A stretch of DNA of 61,013 bases from Prevotella sp. (GCA_017428925.1 JAFRPY010000064.1:1-61013); one strand, 5' to 3'. Numbered from the stretch's first letter, positions 42,330-51,998 are shown. Numbers and translations are program-made. Notes: generated from the sequence alone by a model not told the origin.

Positions 42330-43018
42330 AGAAAACCCCTAAAGCATACGAGAGTAAAGAAGAGAATGCTTTTTCTCTTTCTACAGGAGACCTAATGGCA
42401 GGTTTGCTATTTATCTTTATACTCCTGTTAATGGGTGCACTCTTGCAAGTGCAGGAAAAAGCCGAGCAGGATGAGGAAATTGTAAAACGGTATGATCAAA
42501 TCAAGACCCAACTCTACATTGACCTTCAAGAAGAGTTTAAGAAAGACCTGACTGTTTGGAGAGCGACGATTGATTCCACCTTGTGCATCAGATTTCAGGA
42601 ACCGTCTATGTTGTTTGACGAAGGCAAAGATGTATTGAAGCCCAAGTTTAAAGAAATTCTGGATGATTTCTTTCCTCGATATATCACAGTTCTTAGTAGA
42701 CCGCAATATAAAGACAATATAGAAGAGATACGTATCGAAGGTCATACTAATAGTAATGGTGACTATTATTCAAATATGGAACTATCATAAGATAGAACAA
42801 GAGCCGTGCTTCAGTACTGTTTCAGTCTGATGAGAGGTGAAGATATTACTTGGCTAAAGGGACTGGTGACGGCAAATGGTCTATCATCAAGTCATCTGAT
42901 CATGACTAAATCAGGCGAGGAAGACAAGAATATGTCACGCCGAGTAGAATTCCGTGTTAGAACAAATGCTGAAAAACAACTTGAAGATATTGCAGATAAA
43001 CGTAAATTGAAACATTAA
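42326..43018 (+). pseudogene. zorB: ZorB, Zorya motor stator with OmpA-like domain, premature stop
   Basis: A MotB-like subunit: short cytoplasmic start, one membrane helix at about 24-43 (LMAGLLFIFILLLMGALLQV) with the proton-binding Asp22 in STGDLMAGLL, then a peptidoglycan-binding OmpA-like domain (IEGHTNSNGDYYSNMELS). A TAA at 42788-42790 (codon 155) interrupts the OmpA domain. The frame resumes with DRTRAVLQYCFSLM and runs to 43018. Homologues have Gln here (NMELSQDRT), so CAA to TAA is the likely change. Without it the protein would be 230 residues. Its stop overlaps the zorC start by one base. Confidence 0.85.
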
Positions 43019-45006
43019 TGCCAGACGCTTATTCTCTTTTGAACTTAAACCATGACGTGCTGAAAGAATTTCAGCTTCAAGCAAATAGGATAGATGACCG
43101 TCAGACAGAGAAGGTCATTAACCAGAATCTTCGCAAGCTGAAGGAGATTGAAAGCCGTATGCTTTCAAATGAGGGAATTACAGTTCCCAAACAGTCTATC
43201 GAAGAGGTATTATACAAAGTATTAGAAGCTTCACGTTCTGGGGAAACAAAGATGGATGACTGGACAATACGAGAACTTCGCATTGTATCATATTACCTGA
43301 TGAAGCTACAAAATGAAGATGAAATATATAACTATGCTTTAAATCTGCTTGATAAAGGCTGGAAAAACATGTTTTTCAATGGCCTGGTTTTCTATGTTAT
43401 GAATTCATGGAACATGATTAAACCGGAACTCAGAAGGAATACATGCCAATTGATAACAAAAAAACTACAATTGTATTCTGACAACAATCGCAGATACATG
43501 ATGTATAAGAATCATGCTAATTTCTTCGAAGAAGCTGGACCGACAAGGATGTCTGCATTACTAATAAGTAAGAAACAGGATGTGCGAGAAGCGCCTCAAG
43601 TTATTGGCAACAAGCTATCGGCTTTCTCTCAGTCATATTATTCCGATGTGATTGTGAAATATTGTGAGAAGGTTGACATTGATATTGATACCTTAGAAGA
43701 GATATTTGAGATACACAACGACACAAGAACTAAAAAACTCGTTCTTGCCGATCTCGTAGAACGAGCAGAAAAGAGCGGAGATACTGTTAATCAAACACAG
43801 ATAAGCAAGTTTATCAACAGGATATTGGGTGATGTTACACTTGTTGCTACATGGGCACCCTTCCCTGGGGCGACTTCTGATGAAGCATTAAAGCTGAAGC
43901 ATGCTATGCAGTTAGTTAATTTATGGTTTGCAAGAAGAATCATAGAGACCTTTTTTGATGTGTGTGTTCAAGACAGAGATCGAAAAATATTCTGGCTAAA
44001 ATACGTTCAGTATGTAAGCGGTTTTAAGATTGTAGGCTCTACCGTAACTAAACGAGCATTACAAAATGACCCTAGAACAAGTACAATGTTCCTTCGTCAC
44101 TTTATTGAGACGAACTCGAACTATTCTCAAACATCTGCACTTATCCTATGTATAAGGAATAAGGTAATGGTGGAGTTTTCTGATACAGGTGCTCTCTACG
44201 TATATAATCAAGATCATGATCAAGTAAAGTTTCTTAAAAAGGGCATACGGTATATGAATTCCACAAATGACTTGAAGATTCCTTCAATGCAAATGCTTGT
44301 AGTGACCAATGATTGGGGTGGTCATTATTATAACGGAGAAGGAAGGATGACGCACCAAGGATATTGGCAAACACGCCTAACGAAATGGATGCATGATAAA
44401 GTTTTGTCGAAGAACAATAACGCCATGTCTTATTTTGAGACAAAGGACGACAGCACGTTTGTCGCTCAGGAACTGCCAAAGGAGAAGCCTATCACAAAGC
44501 CTGTCGTTACAATTCACAAGACTTTAGCAGAAACTCCGAAATATCAACAACAGGTTAATCAGAGCCACAAGCCGACAAGTCAGCCAATCAATAAGACCGC
44601 ATTTCAGACATCCTCGTTTGAACGGACAAAGCCGACCTTAACGTCATCTGCACCTTCAACTCCTATTCCCAAAGCGAAACAGGCGGTTTATGAAACAAGG
44701 ATTGGATGGATGCTATCTAGCAAATGGGTATTCAATGACACAAGTAGGGTTGTATGCAATAATCGTGGCTATTATGTTAATATATCAAGAGGTCAACGCT
44801 TTGTACATCTTCGTGATTTAATGAAAGGGACAAAGGCAAGTGGCAGTATTTGGATTAAACGCCCTAATAGCAATGGATGGTTTCCTGTAGTTCACGCCTT
44901 TGCAGGGAAAGAGTTTCCTATCGGTTATCTGAAGCAAGGTGGAGGTGGTCTGTTATACAAACAGGATCTGCGGCAAAATGATTTTATGATGATTAAACTG
45001 CGATAA
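43018..45006 (+). CDS. zorC: ZorC, Zorya type I effector component (EH-signature)
   Basis: A 662-residue soluble protein. Residues about 230-480 match the EH-signature domain of ZorC (LVNLWFARRIIETFFDVCVQ, FWLKYVQYVSGFKIVGS, FLRHFIETNSNYSQTSAL). A Pro/Thr/Lys-rich linker at about 485-555 precedes a C-terminal domain (IGWMLSSKWVFNDTSRVVCN). In type I Zorya, ZorC binds DNA and works with ZorD. The open frame is complete even though the upstream motor genes are broken. It is separated by 4 bp from zorD. Confidence 0.85.
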   Translation: MPDAYSLLNLNHDVLKEFQLQANRIDDRQTEKVINQNLRKLKEIESRMLSNEGITVPKQSIEEVLYKVLEASRSGETKMDDWTIRELRIVSYYLMKLQNEDEIYNYALNLLDKGWKNMFFNGLVFYVMNSWNMIKPELRRNTCQLITKKLQLYSDNNRRYMMYKNHANFFEEAGPTRMSALLISKKQDVREAPQVIGNKLSAFSQSYYSDVIVKYCEKVDIDIDTLEEIFEIHNDTRTKKLVLADLVERAEKSGDTVNQTQISKFINRILGDVTLVATWAPFPGATSDEALKLKHAMQLVNLWFARRIIETFFDVCVQDRDRKIFWLKYVQYVSGFKIVGSTVTKRALQNDPRTSTMFLRHFIETNSNYSQTSALILCIRNKVMVEFSDTGALYVYNQDHDQVKFLKKGIRYMNSTNDLKIPSMQMLVVTNDWGGHYYNGEGRMTHQGYWQTRLTKWMHDKVLSKNNNAMSYFETKDDSTFVAQELPKEKPITKPVVTIHKTLAETPKYQQQVNQSHKPTSQPINKTAFQTSSFERTKPTLTSSAPSTPIPKAKQAVYETRIGWMLSSKWVFNDTSRVVCNNRGYYVNISRGQRFVHLRDLMKGTKASGSIWIKRPNSNGWFPVVHAFAGKEFPIGYLKQGGGGLLYKQDLRQNDFMMIKLR

Positions 45007-45010
45007 AGAT

Positions 45011-47764
45011 ATGTTAAGCCAAAGTATAAAAAACGATGGTTTGATGTTCAATGTGAACTATAATGACCACGACCTCCATTTTAGAGAATGGAAAACCACT
45101 GATGACGTAATCTATTATCTTCCGTTGTCTAATCTTGTAGACAACGGTTATGCTATGGCATCAAATAAAGGATGCCTTGTCCCGTTCGAGAATATCTATC
45201 TCATAGACACCGATGATAGGATACTACTCGGCATTCCTGAAACATACAATAAAGCACTTCGATTACGTAGCGACGGCATGCTGAACAGTCCATATTTTAA
45301 ATTCAAGATAGAATTCCTTACACATGTTCCCGATGGAGACCTAATAAATCACAAGAGATGCGGAAACATCGTCATAGTAGATAATAACAAATATCTTCTT
45401 AGTGAAGAGCAATACGAATTGTTAAGAAAGGTAGAGTCTTATAATGCAAAAGATGAGGCTATTAAGACAACCGACTTTAACTTTAGAGTTTTTTCAGAGA
45501 TAAAAGAGTTGGCACTTAAAGCAGGATGCTATCTTGACAGTTATCTTGAAAATGAGAATGTCTATGTACCTGACAAGATAAAAATTGAAGTTAGTTATGA
45601 CGAGCAAGGTTTTACAGTTGAACCTGCTCTTGAAATAGATGAAAACAAAAAGTTCCAGAATTATTTCGAAAGGAGTAGAAAGGTTCAAGGACAATATCCA
45701 TTGCAGAAAGAAAATGGTGAAAGGGTCCGAGTTGTCCTCAATCCCAATCAAAAGGAAAGTCTGGAACAGCTAAAAAAGACAGGCGGTAAACATAAAAGCC
45801 GTGAGCAGATTAAAGATATTACAGAACATCCGACAGAATACTTTGACCCTGATGTTTTTGACTTGAGTGAATTATATAGTGACAGAGTGATTGAAATTGG
45901 ATTATATAAGCCTAAATTCTATCCTTTCATTTGCCCTTATAGGTCATGTTGGATTGCTGGTGCAACTGTGGAAACTCCAGAAAACGGAACAACTAAAATA
46001 AACATAAGAAACGAAGAAGAACTTGATTCTCTTAAAGAGAGCATCACGGCTGCTATAGAAAGTGACAAACTAATAGTTGATTTCAAAGACACTCAAATGG
46101 CTATTGAAGATGCTCAGTTTTTGGCAGACATGGCTGAAATGCAATTAAGGAGTCCAAACCAACCTGTCAAAACAGAAGTAAATGGTCGTAATGTGCTAAT
46201 AATTGAGGAAAATGCCGAAGAAGTTGGTTTCGCGGTTAAAGAAAGAGAAATTGAAAAGGGTGATAAATATACGTTTTTCAAGAATCCTTTTTTACGAAAA
46301 AACCTTAGTTTGAAAGAACATCAAGAAGAGGGTGTCGCTTGGCTGCAGTACATGTATAACAACAATGCCAGTGGATGTCTCATGGCTGATGATATGGGGC
46401 TTGGCAAGACTCTTCAAATATTATATTTTATAGATTGGCACTCCAGAAAGCATCCTAACCACAAGCCATACTTAATTGTTGCTCCTGTGTCTCTTCTTGA
46501 AAACTGGGAGAATGAGTATTATAAATTCTTTACGGAACCTCGTCTATATGTGAATAGGCTAACATCTAAGGATGTGCCCCGTCAATTCAACAGAAAGATT
46601 GTAGATCAAATGCAGAAGATGGACATTGTTTTAACCAATTATGAATCTCTCAGAATAGCCCAGTTGAATTTTTGCGCTGTCGAATTTGATATTGTTGCTT
46701 TAGATGAAGCCCAAAAAATAAAGACACCTGGTACATTGGTGACAAACGCCGCCAAAGCTCTTAAGGGCAAATTCAAGATAGCTATGACTGGCACTCCTGT
46801 TGAGAACTCACTGCTTGATCTATGGTGTATCATGGATTATTGTGTCCCAGGCCTATTGGGCAATGCTAAGGCTTTTGCAGCACAATATCAGAACCCATTA
46901 AAAAAAGAAGATACCGACTTTGTTGCTCTTGGTAATGAAGTACACGAGAAACTTGGGGTCTACTTCATGAGAAGATTGAAAAAGGATGCAGCAAAGGATC
47001 TTCCCCAAAAACACGAGCTTAAACAACAGGTGGAAATGCCGCCAGTTCAGGAAAGTACATACAGAAATGTCATTAATAATTATGTTAGAGGTCAACAGCC
47101 CAATATGCTGTTAACCATCATGGACATTCGCGAAATATCGGACCATCCATACCTCTACGACTCAACATTACAAAATCATGATTACGACGAGCTCGTAAAT
47201 GCATCTGCAAGACTACAGGCGACTATACCTTTTTTAGATAGAATTAAGGCGAAAGGTGAAAAAGCTATTATTTTCGCTGAAAGAAAAGAAACTCAAAAGA
47301 TGCTTCAAAGAGTCTGCTTGGAAAGATATGGAATTGTGACAAAGATAATCAATGGCGATACACCCTCCATCGTTACCAGACAGTCAGCAGGGAAGCAATC
47401 TAGACAAGCTAGTATTGACGAATTCCAATCTATCGGCGGTTTCAATGTTATTATCATGTCACCTGTAGCTGCCGGGATGGGACTGAATGTTACTGCCGCT
47501 AATCACGTTATACATTATAGCAGGCATTGGAATCCAGCTAAGGAGAACCAAGCGACAGACCGTGCTTATCGTATTGGTCAAGATAAAGATGTCTATGTAT
47601 ATTTTCCGATGGCTGTGTGTAAGGATTTCAAGTCATTTGATGAGACCTTGGATGACTTACTATCGCGAAAAACCTCTCTTGCAACTTCTACCATTTTCCC
47701 AACTGAACGCACTGAGGTAAAACAAGAAGAACTATGCCAAATTTTGTTTGGTTCAAACAAATGA
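45011..47764 (+). CDS. zorD: ZorD, SNF2-family helicase/nuclease of Zorya
   Basis: A 917-residue effector. The N-terminal ~430 residues are family-specific. A SNF2 helicase core follows: SLKEHQEEGVAWLQYM (Q-like motif), ADDMGLGKTLQ (Walker A, about 457), LDEAQKIK (Walker B), MTGTPVENSLLDLW, and in the second lobe VAAGMGLNVTAANHVIHY and DRAYRIGQDKDVYVY (motif VI). ZorD degrades phage DNA once the ZorAB motor signals. The frame is intact. Like the rest of this operon it is clearly AT-richer than the genes to its left. Confidence 0.9.
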   Translation: MLSQSIKNDGLMFNVNYNDHDLHFREWKTTDDVIYYLPLSNLVDNGYAMASNKGCLVPFENIYLIDTDDRILLGIPETYNKALRLRSDGMLNSPYFKFKIEFLTHVPDGDLINHKRCGNIVIVDNNKYLLSEEQYELLRKVESYNAKDEAIKTTDFNFRVFSEIKELALKAGCYLDSYLENENVYVPDKIKIEVSYDEQGFTVEPALEIDENKKFQNYFERSRKVQGQYPLQKENGERVRVVLNPNQKESLEQLKKTGGKHKSREQIKDITEHPTEYFDPDVFDLSELYSDRVIEIGLYKPKFYPFICPYRSCWIAGATVETPENGTTKINIRNEEELDSLKESITAAIESDKLIVDFKDTQMAIEDAQFLADMAEMQLRSPNQPVKTEVNGRNVLIIEENAEEVGFAVKEREIEKGDKYTFFKNPFLRKNLSLKEHQEEGVAWLQYMYNNNASGCLMADDMGLGKTLQILYFIDWHSRKHPNHKPYLIVAPVSLLENWENEYYKFFTEPRLYVNRLTSKDVPRQFNRKIVDQMQKMDIVLTNYESLRIAQLNFCAVEFDIVALDEAQKIKTPGTLVTNAAKALKGKFKIAMTGTPVENSLLDLWCIMDYCVPGLLGNAKAFAAQYQNPLKKEDTDFVALGNEVHEKLGVYFMRRLKKDAAKDLPQKHELKQQVEMPPVQESTYRNVINNYVRGQQPNMLLTIMDIREISDHPYLYDSTLQNHDYDELVNASARLQATIPFLDRIKAKGEKAIIFAERKETQKMLQRVCLERYGIVTKIINGDTPSIVTRQSAGKQSRQASIDEFQSIGGFNVIIMSPVAAGMGLNVTAANHVIHYSRHWNPAKENQATDRAYRIGQDKDVYVYFPMAVCKDFKSFDETLDDLLSRKTSLATSTIFPTERTEVKQEELCQILFGSNK

Positions 47765-48002
47765 ACACACTATTCTCATTCATAATCTTGGATTTGTATG
47801 AATAACAGAAGGCTGCCATTTGAACACATTAAAATAACGAAGTAAAATGACACAAATGTTGACATCATTATGAAGCAGAAAAAGAGTACCCGTATAAAAC
47901 TGTCCAAAGTCATGCAATATATAGGCAATATAGAACTGATGAACCTGCATGGTTTCTTTAGTTTGTATGCGCTAAAATAAAAATTTGTCAAGAAGAACAT
48001 AT

Positions 48003-48281
48003 ATGGCTAACGAAAAGAAAAAGTGCCCTGTTTGTGGCTCTACTAACGTAGAATTATATAATTCACGTAAAACAACTTACCACTGTCATAGTTGTGACAG
48101 TTATTGGAGAGACAGAACTGGTATCGTCATTGAGAATAACGTAATGAAATATTGGGATCAAAGACGCAGTACGTTGAATGCCCGGCAGTATCGCACCAAC
48201 TATCGCAAAAGTGACCATTGGAACGGCTATACGGATCCTGATGACTTCCCTACCGATGGGTTAGGCGACAATGGGTATTGA
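48003..48281 (+). CDS. Small zinc-ribbon protein downstream of Zorya
   Basis: A 92-residue protein with a CPVC...CHSC zinc ribbon at about 8-33 and a basic/aromatic tail (WDQRRSTLNARQYRTNYRKS). The TTG start at 47985 is less likely than the ATG at 48003. It is 238 bp past zorD, in the same orientation, with no clear promoter between. It could be a Zorya accessory or cargo of the same island; function unknown. Confidence 0.65.
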   Translation: MANEKKKCPVCGSTNVELYNSRKTTYHCHSCDSYWRDRTGIVIENNVMKYWDQRRSTLNARQYRTNYRKSDHWNGYTDPDDFPTDGLGDNGY

Positions 48282-48342
48282 GTAGAGGAATCAGCTGGTC
48301 TATCTCTTGACTCCAATGGACTCTAAACAGAAAAAAAGACAA

Positions 48343-48664
48343 AAAACACTGACACCACCGCACATCGCCCTGTTTATCGGGGCTCAGGCGTGTCATAAGG
48401 TGTGTCACCACTGACACAACACTGACACACCTGCAACAATGAGAAGTGATAAAATCTCTAGAGATTTTTCTGCTTCCGATGATGTTTTGCATGTTAAAGT
48501 ATCATCCGCTGCAATAAATTCTCTAGAGAAAATGGAGCCCCCTGGTTTAGGGAGGGAGCGAATAGCCCCATAAAAAATGTGTCAGTGGTGTGTCAGTGGT
48601 GACACACCTTATGACACGCTTTAGCCCTTTATTTATCGAGGGTGTGCGGTGGTGTCAGTGTTTT
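48343..48664. mobile_element. ~320-bp inverted-repeat element, MITE-like
   Basis: Left arm 48343-48430 and right arm 48579-48664 are inverse copies of about 87 bp, with only the middle differing. They contain AAAACACTGACACCACCGCA at the outer end and GTGTGTCACCACTGACAC inside, plus small hairpins (CCC/GGG, TTTATCG). The ~148-bp core carries two TCTCTAGAGA palindromes (48455-48464 and 48520-48529). No ORF. It may be a non-autonomous mobile element or a strong double-ended terminator. Confidence 0.7.
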
Positions 48665-48750
48665 GGCGAAAATATTCAGTGAGAGAACAATTCACCCCAC
48701 CTTCTTGAACAAAAATCTAACAAAATGTTGGACAAAAACTGATTTATATT

Positions 48751-48781
48751 TTGGCAATCCAAAACTTTTACATTATCTTTG
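48751..48781 (+). promoter_or_regulatory. Promoter TTGG...TATCTTTG for the PreA-like gene
   Basis: TTGG at 48751-48754 and TATCTTTG at 48774-48781 are 19 bp apart, 54 bp before the ATG. Confidence 0.75.
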
Positions 48782-48834
48782 CAAATGGGTTCCGAATGGG
48801 AAGCAAATATGTGTTTAACTAAAAATGCCAAAAT

Positions 48835-50298
48835 ATGAAGAGAGGAATAAACCTGCAAGAAGAGGCTCGCCGATGCCTGCTCTGCGCCGATGCACCATGC
48901 AGCCGTGCGTGCAAGAACGGAGATCCCGCCAGGGCTATCCGCGCCATCCGTTTCGACAACGCGGAGATGGCACATCGATGGGTGGCTGCTTGCAGCGAAG
49001 AAGACCTGCAGGCCTCCGAAGAAGCCTGCATCCACTACGACCGTCCCATCCGCATCAGGGAGATGCTCAAGGGGATTGCCGGGAATGATGCGGAAAAGCC
49101 TATGCCTTCGCTGGAGATAGATTTCTGCGGCATCCGATGCGAGAATCCGTTCTTCCTCGCCTCCTCCGCTGTCTGCACCAACTATGAAATGGTGGCAAGG
49201 GCTTTCGAAGCAGGATGGGCAGGCGTGTTTTACAAGACGATTTGCCTGGAAGACATCCGCGAGGTATCGCCACGATTCGATGCCGTGAGCGATGGCGGAA
49301 CGGCCGATTTCTTCGGTTTCCGAAATATGGAGCAGCTCTCTGAGAATCCGGCAGCCGTCGACTTCGACATCCTGCACCGGCTGAAGAAGGACTACCCCAC
49401 GAAGATTGTCGTGGCCAGCATCATGGGACAGACGGAGGAACAATGGATTGAACTGGCAAAGATGGCCGAAGCTGCGGGAGTGGATGCCGTGGAACTGAAC
49501 TTCTCGTGTCCGCAGATGCGACTGGCAGGCATGGGCAGCGATGTGGGACAGAATGCCGAACTCGTCACATTCTATACGGCCTACGTGAAACGCAACGTGA
49601 GCATCCCCGTCATCCCGAAGATGACACCCAACATCACGCAAATCAATCAGCCGGCCATGGGAGCCTACTTTGCCGGAGCCGATGCTATTTCGGCCATCAA
49701 CACCATCAAGTCGGTCACGATGGGCGAGCGCGCTGCCGTATCCGAGCAAAAGGCCATTTCGGGCTATTCTGGACGGGCCGTGAAGCCCATTGCCCTGCGC
49801 CACATCCTGGAAATGGCAAAGAATCCCATCATGAAAAACATCCAGTTCAGCGGTATCGGCGGCATCGAGACATGGCGCGACGCGCTGGAATTCATTCAGC
49901 TGGGCTGCCGCAACGTGCAGGTGTGTACCGCCGTGATGCAGTATGGCTACCGCATTATCGACGATTTGGTGCTGGGATTGCAGCATTACATGCAGGAGCG
50001 CGGCATCAGTCAGCTGGCTGACCTTGTAGGCGAAGAACTTCCGCGCTTCATCACCCCTACCGACCTGGACCGCGAAACCATCGTTTTCCCAAAGATTGAC
50101 CGTGAGCGTTGCATCGGTTGCGGACGCTGCTATACGTCGTGTATGGACGGCGGACACCAGGCCATCACCTTCGGCGCCGACCGTCAGCCGCACATTCAGG
50201 GCAAGCGTTGCGTGGGTTGTCATCTCTGCCGTCTGGTATGCCCCACAGGCGCAATCGGCACATCCAAGCGTATCGGCAAGACAGAAAGGAATTCGTGA
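48835..50298 (+). CDS. preA: Dihydropyrimidine dehydrogenase-like PreA with ferredoxin domain
   Basis: A 487-residue FMN/iron-sulfur oxidoreductase. The N-terminus has a cysteine-rich part (CLLCADAPCSRACKNGDPA) like the N-terminal domains of PreT and GltD. The middle is a dihydroorotate-dehydrogenase-type TIM barrel (NPFFLASSAVCTNYEM, ELNFSCPQM, SGIGGIETWRDALEFI). The C-terminus carries two 4Fe-4S motifs (CIGCGRCYTSCMDGG, CVGCHLCRLVCPTGA). PreA with PreT reduces uracil and thymine; PreT is not in the window, so the electron donor is unknown. Confidence 0.88.
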   Translation: MKRGINLQEEARRCLLCADAPCSRACKNGDPARAIRAIRFDNAEMAHRWVAACSEEDLQASEEACIHYDRPIRIREMLKGIAGNDAEKPMPSLEIDFCGIRCENPFFLASSAVCTNYEMVARAFEAGWAGVFYKTICLEDIREVSPRFDAVSDGGTADFFGFRNMEQLSENPAAVDFDILHRLKKDYPTKIVVASIMGQTEEQWIELAKMAEAAGVDAVELNFSCPQMRLAGMGSDVGQNAELVTFYTAYVKRNVSIPVIPKMTPNITQINQPAMGAYFAGADAISAINTIKSVTMGERAAVSEQKAISGYSGRAVKPIALRHILEMAKNPIMKNIQFSGIGGIETWRDALEFIQLGCRNVQVCTAVMQYGYRIIDDLVLGLQHYMQERGISQLADLVGEELPRFITPTDLDRETIVFPKIDRERCIGCGRCYTSCMDGGHQAITFGADRQPHIQGKRCVGCHLCRLVCPTGAIGTSKRIGKTERNS

Positions 50299-50352
50299 GC
50301 GGATGAATTATGAATGAGATTCTATAGAAATAATTATCTGCACTTTTCCAAC

Positions 50353-50973
50353 ATGATTCTTTACACCATCGGACATTCTAACCATTCGCAGGAGCGGTTC
50401 CTGCAACTGCTACAGACTCATCATGTGGATTGCGTGGTAGATGTGAGGAGCGTGCCTGCCAGCAATTACAACCCGCAGTTCAACCAAGAAGCATTGGATT
50501 CTTTTCTGCAGGGGAAAGGCATTGCATACGTGTTCATGGGACATGAGTTTGGTGCCCGGCGTCTTGACAGCCTGGATGACACGGGACAGGTGGACTTCGA
50601 GAAGGCTGTAGATACGGATTCTTTTCAACAAGGCGTCACACGAATGCAAAAGATTCTGAACGACTACCAGCACGTGACGCTGATGTGCTCGGAAGCAAAC
50701 CCGCTGACATGCCACCGTTTTGCTCTTGTGGCCCGATATTTTAATGCGCATGGATTTGACGTGAATCATATCCTGAGCGACGGCACGTCATTGAGTCATA
50801 AGAGTCTGGAGCGGGAAATGGTGGAACAATACCTGAAAGCCAGAAAGCGGGTGCTGCCAGAGATTGACGAGCTTTTCGGCTCCTACACAGCAACTCAGCA
50901 ATTAAACGACGCATACCGGCTAAAGAACAAAGAAATAGGTTTCAGAACTGAGCACGTAGAATATTACGACTGA
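50353..50973 (+). CDS. DUF488-family protein
   Basis: A 206-residue protein of the DUF488 family. MILYTIGHSNHSQERFLQLL is the family opening, followed by VVDVRSVPAS and the conserved LMCSEANPLTCHRFALVARYF with Cys and His. DUF488 proteins are enriched near nucleic-acid modification and defence genes, but their reaction is not established. The ATG at 50353 gives the family start. The stop overlaps the start of the next gene by one base. Confidence 0.88.
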   Translation: MILYTIGHSNHSQERFLQLLQTHHVDCVVDVRSVPASNYNPQFNQEALDSFLQGKGIAYVFMGHEFGARRLDSLDDTGQVDFEKAVDTDSFQQGVTRMQKILNDYQHVTLMCSEANPLTCHRFALVARYFNAHGFDVNHILSDGTSLSHKSLEREMVEQYLKARKRVLPEIDELFGSYTATQQLNDAYRLKNKEIGFRTEHVEYYD

Positions 50974-51998
50974 TGGACAAGCATTTCATTTGTCTGGCCA
51001 ACTCGTATAAGCGGGGCGGGCGATGTGTAGCTGGCGTGGAAATCGACGTCGATGCCGACAACCGATGGAGCGTCAGAAAAGATACCACGGGAAAACCGAT
51101 TTGGATTCGGCCTATCGACCGTCAGACGGAATACGGCGAGATACCCGAGGGTGTTGCCCATTTTCTGCCTCTGCTTTCTGTTGTAAGAATAACAGATGTC
51201 ATTCCTTGTCCTCAACACGCCCATAGCGAGGATGTCTATTTCAAAAGTATGTATTCCATCGGGAAAGTGCTTCCTTATCCTGAGGTGATGCAGCAACTGG
51301 CCGACTGCATTCATCCTGTTTTGTTTTACGATTCAGAATATTCCATTTCTATCGATGCCTACAACCGGGGAGACTATTCTTTGATGCTGATTCATCCCGA
51401 AAGTTTCTCGTTTCATATTGATCCCACAAAGGCCCGGGCAAAATATTTCATGACCTTCAGGTATAATGGAGTGACCTACGATTTTACCGTTACCGATCCT
51501 TATTTCTATGCATATATCAATCAAAATCCAGAGGCGTTGGAAAATCTTACCGACGCTTACTTGGTTTTATCGTTAGGATTGGAATATGAGGGCAGACACC
51601 ACAAACTGATTGCTGCGGTTATCATTCCTTCCATGGCTACGCCATCGATTCATCCTCAGACAATCGTTCGAGAATCGCTTCATGAAAAGTCCGTTCGCCC
51701 GTTTACCCGACAGGAACGACAACTCTACAGGCGAGCTACTGTAGTTCCCAGCCAGGAGGGCTTGTCACTTTATTTGAAAAGGAAAGACGGCAAAGACCGC
51801 TTTATCCTGTTTGAATCCGAATCTGACTTTGAAAGCTGGCAGAAAGTAAACCTAAACACAGTTTCGCTGGTTACCTATGAAGATGAATACGGCCACGAAG
51901 TATATCGCATCAGAAAAGCCGCATCCGCGAGTGAATGGAGAATCCTGTCCATTCTGCGCCGTTTTTTTAAGTCCTTGGAAAAACACAAAGTCTTATAG
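50973..51998 (+). CDS. Dual-OB-domain-like protein coupled to DUF488
   Basis: A 341-residue protein starting HFICLANSYKRGGRCVAGVE...IWIRPIDRQ, which resembles the dual OB-fold (DuOB-like) domain at its first ~160 residues. The middle (DPTKARAKYFMTFRYNGVTY) continues the beta-rich part. The C-terminal ~100 residues are unrecognised. It is translationally coupled to the DUF488 gene, so the two most likely work together, perhaps on nucleic acid (inference). Confidence 0.7.
   Translation: MDKHFICLANSYKRGGRCVAGVEIDVDADNRWSVRKDTTGKPIWIRPIDRQTEYGEIPEGVAHFLPLLSVVRITDVIPCPQHAHSEDVYFKSMYSIGKVLPYPEVMQQLADCIHPVLFYDSEYSISIDAYNRGDYSLMLIHPESFSFHIDPTKARAKYFMTFRYNGVTYDFTVTDPYFYAYINQNPEALENLTDAYLVLSLGLEYEGRHHKLIAAVIIPSMATPSIHPQTIVRESLHEKSVRPFTRQERQLYRRATVVPSQEGLSLYLKRKDGKDRFILFESESDFESWQKVNLNTVSLVTYEDEYGHEVYRIRKAASASEWRILSILRRFFKSLEKHKVL

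Larger units (their letters stand above)
48282..48834. other. Gene-free stretch containing a large inverted repeat
   Basis: Mostly occupied by the inverted-repeat element at 48343-48664; the rest is the promoter region of the PreA-like gene. Confidence 0.7.

Noticed and set aside
47776-48000. 74-codon minus-strand frame between zorD and the zinc-ribbon gene
   Set aside because: Phe/Ile/Leu-rich translation of AT-rich DNA with no ribosome site or promoter; not supported.
48676-50223. 515-codon open frame on the minus strand
   Set aside because: Antisense shadow of the PreA-like gene, which has clear FMN and 4Fe-4S motifs.
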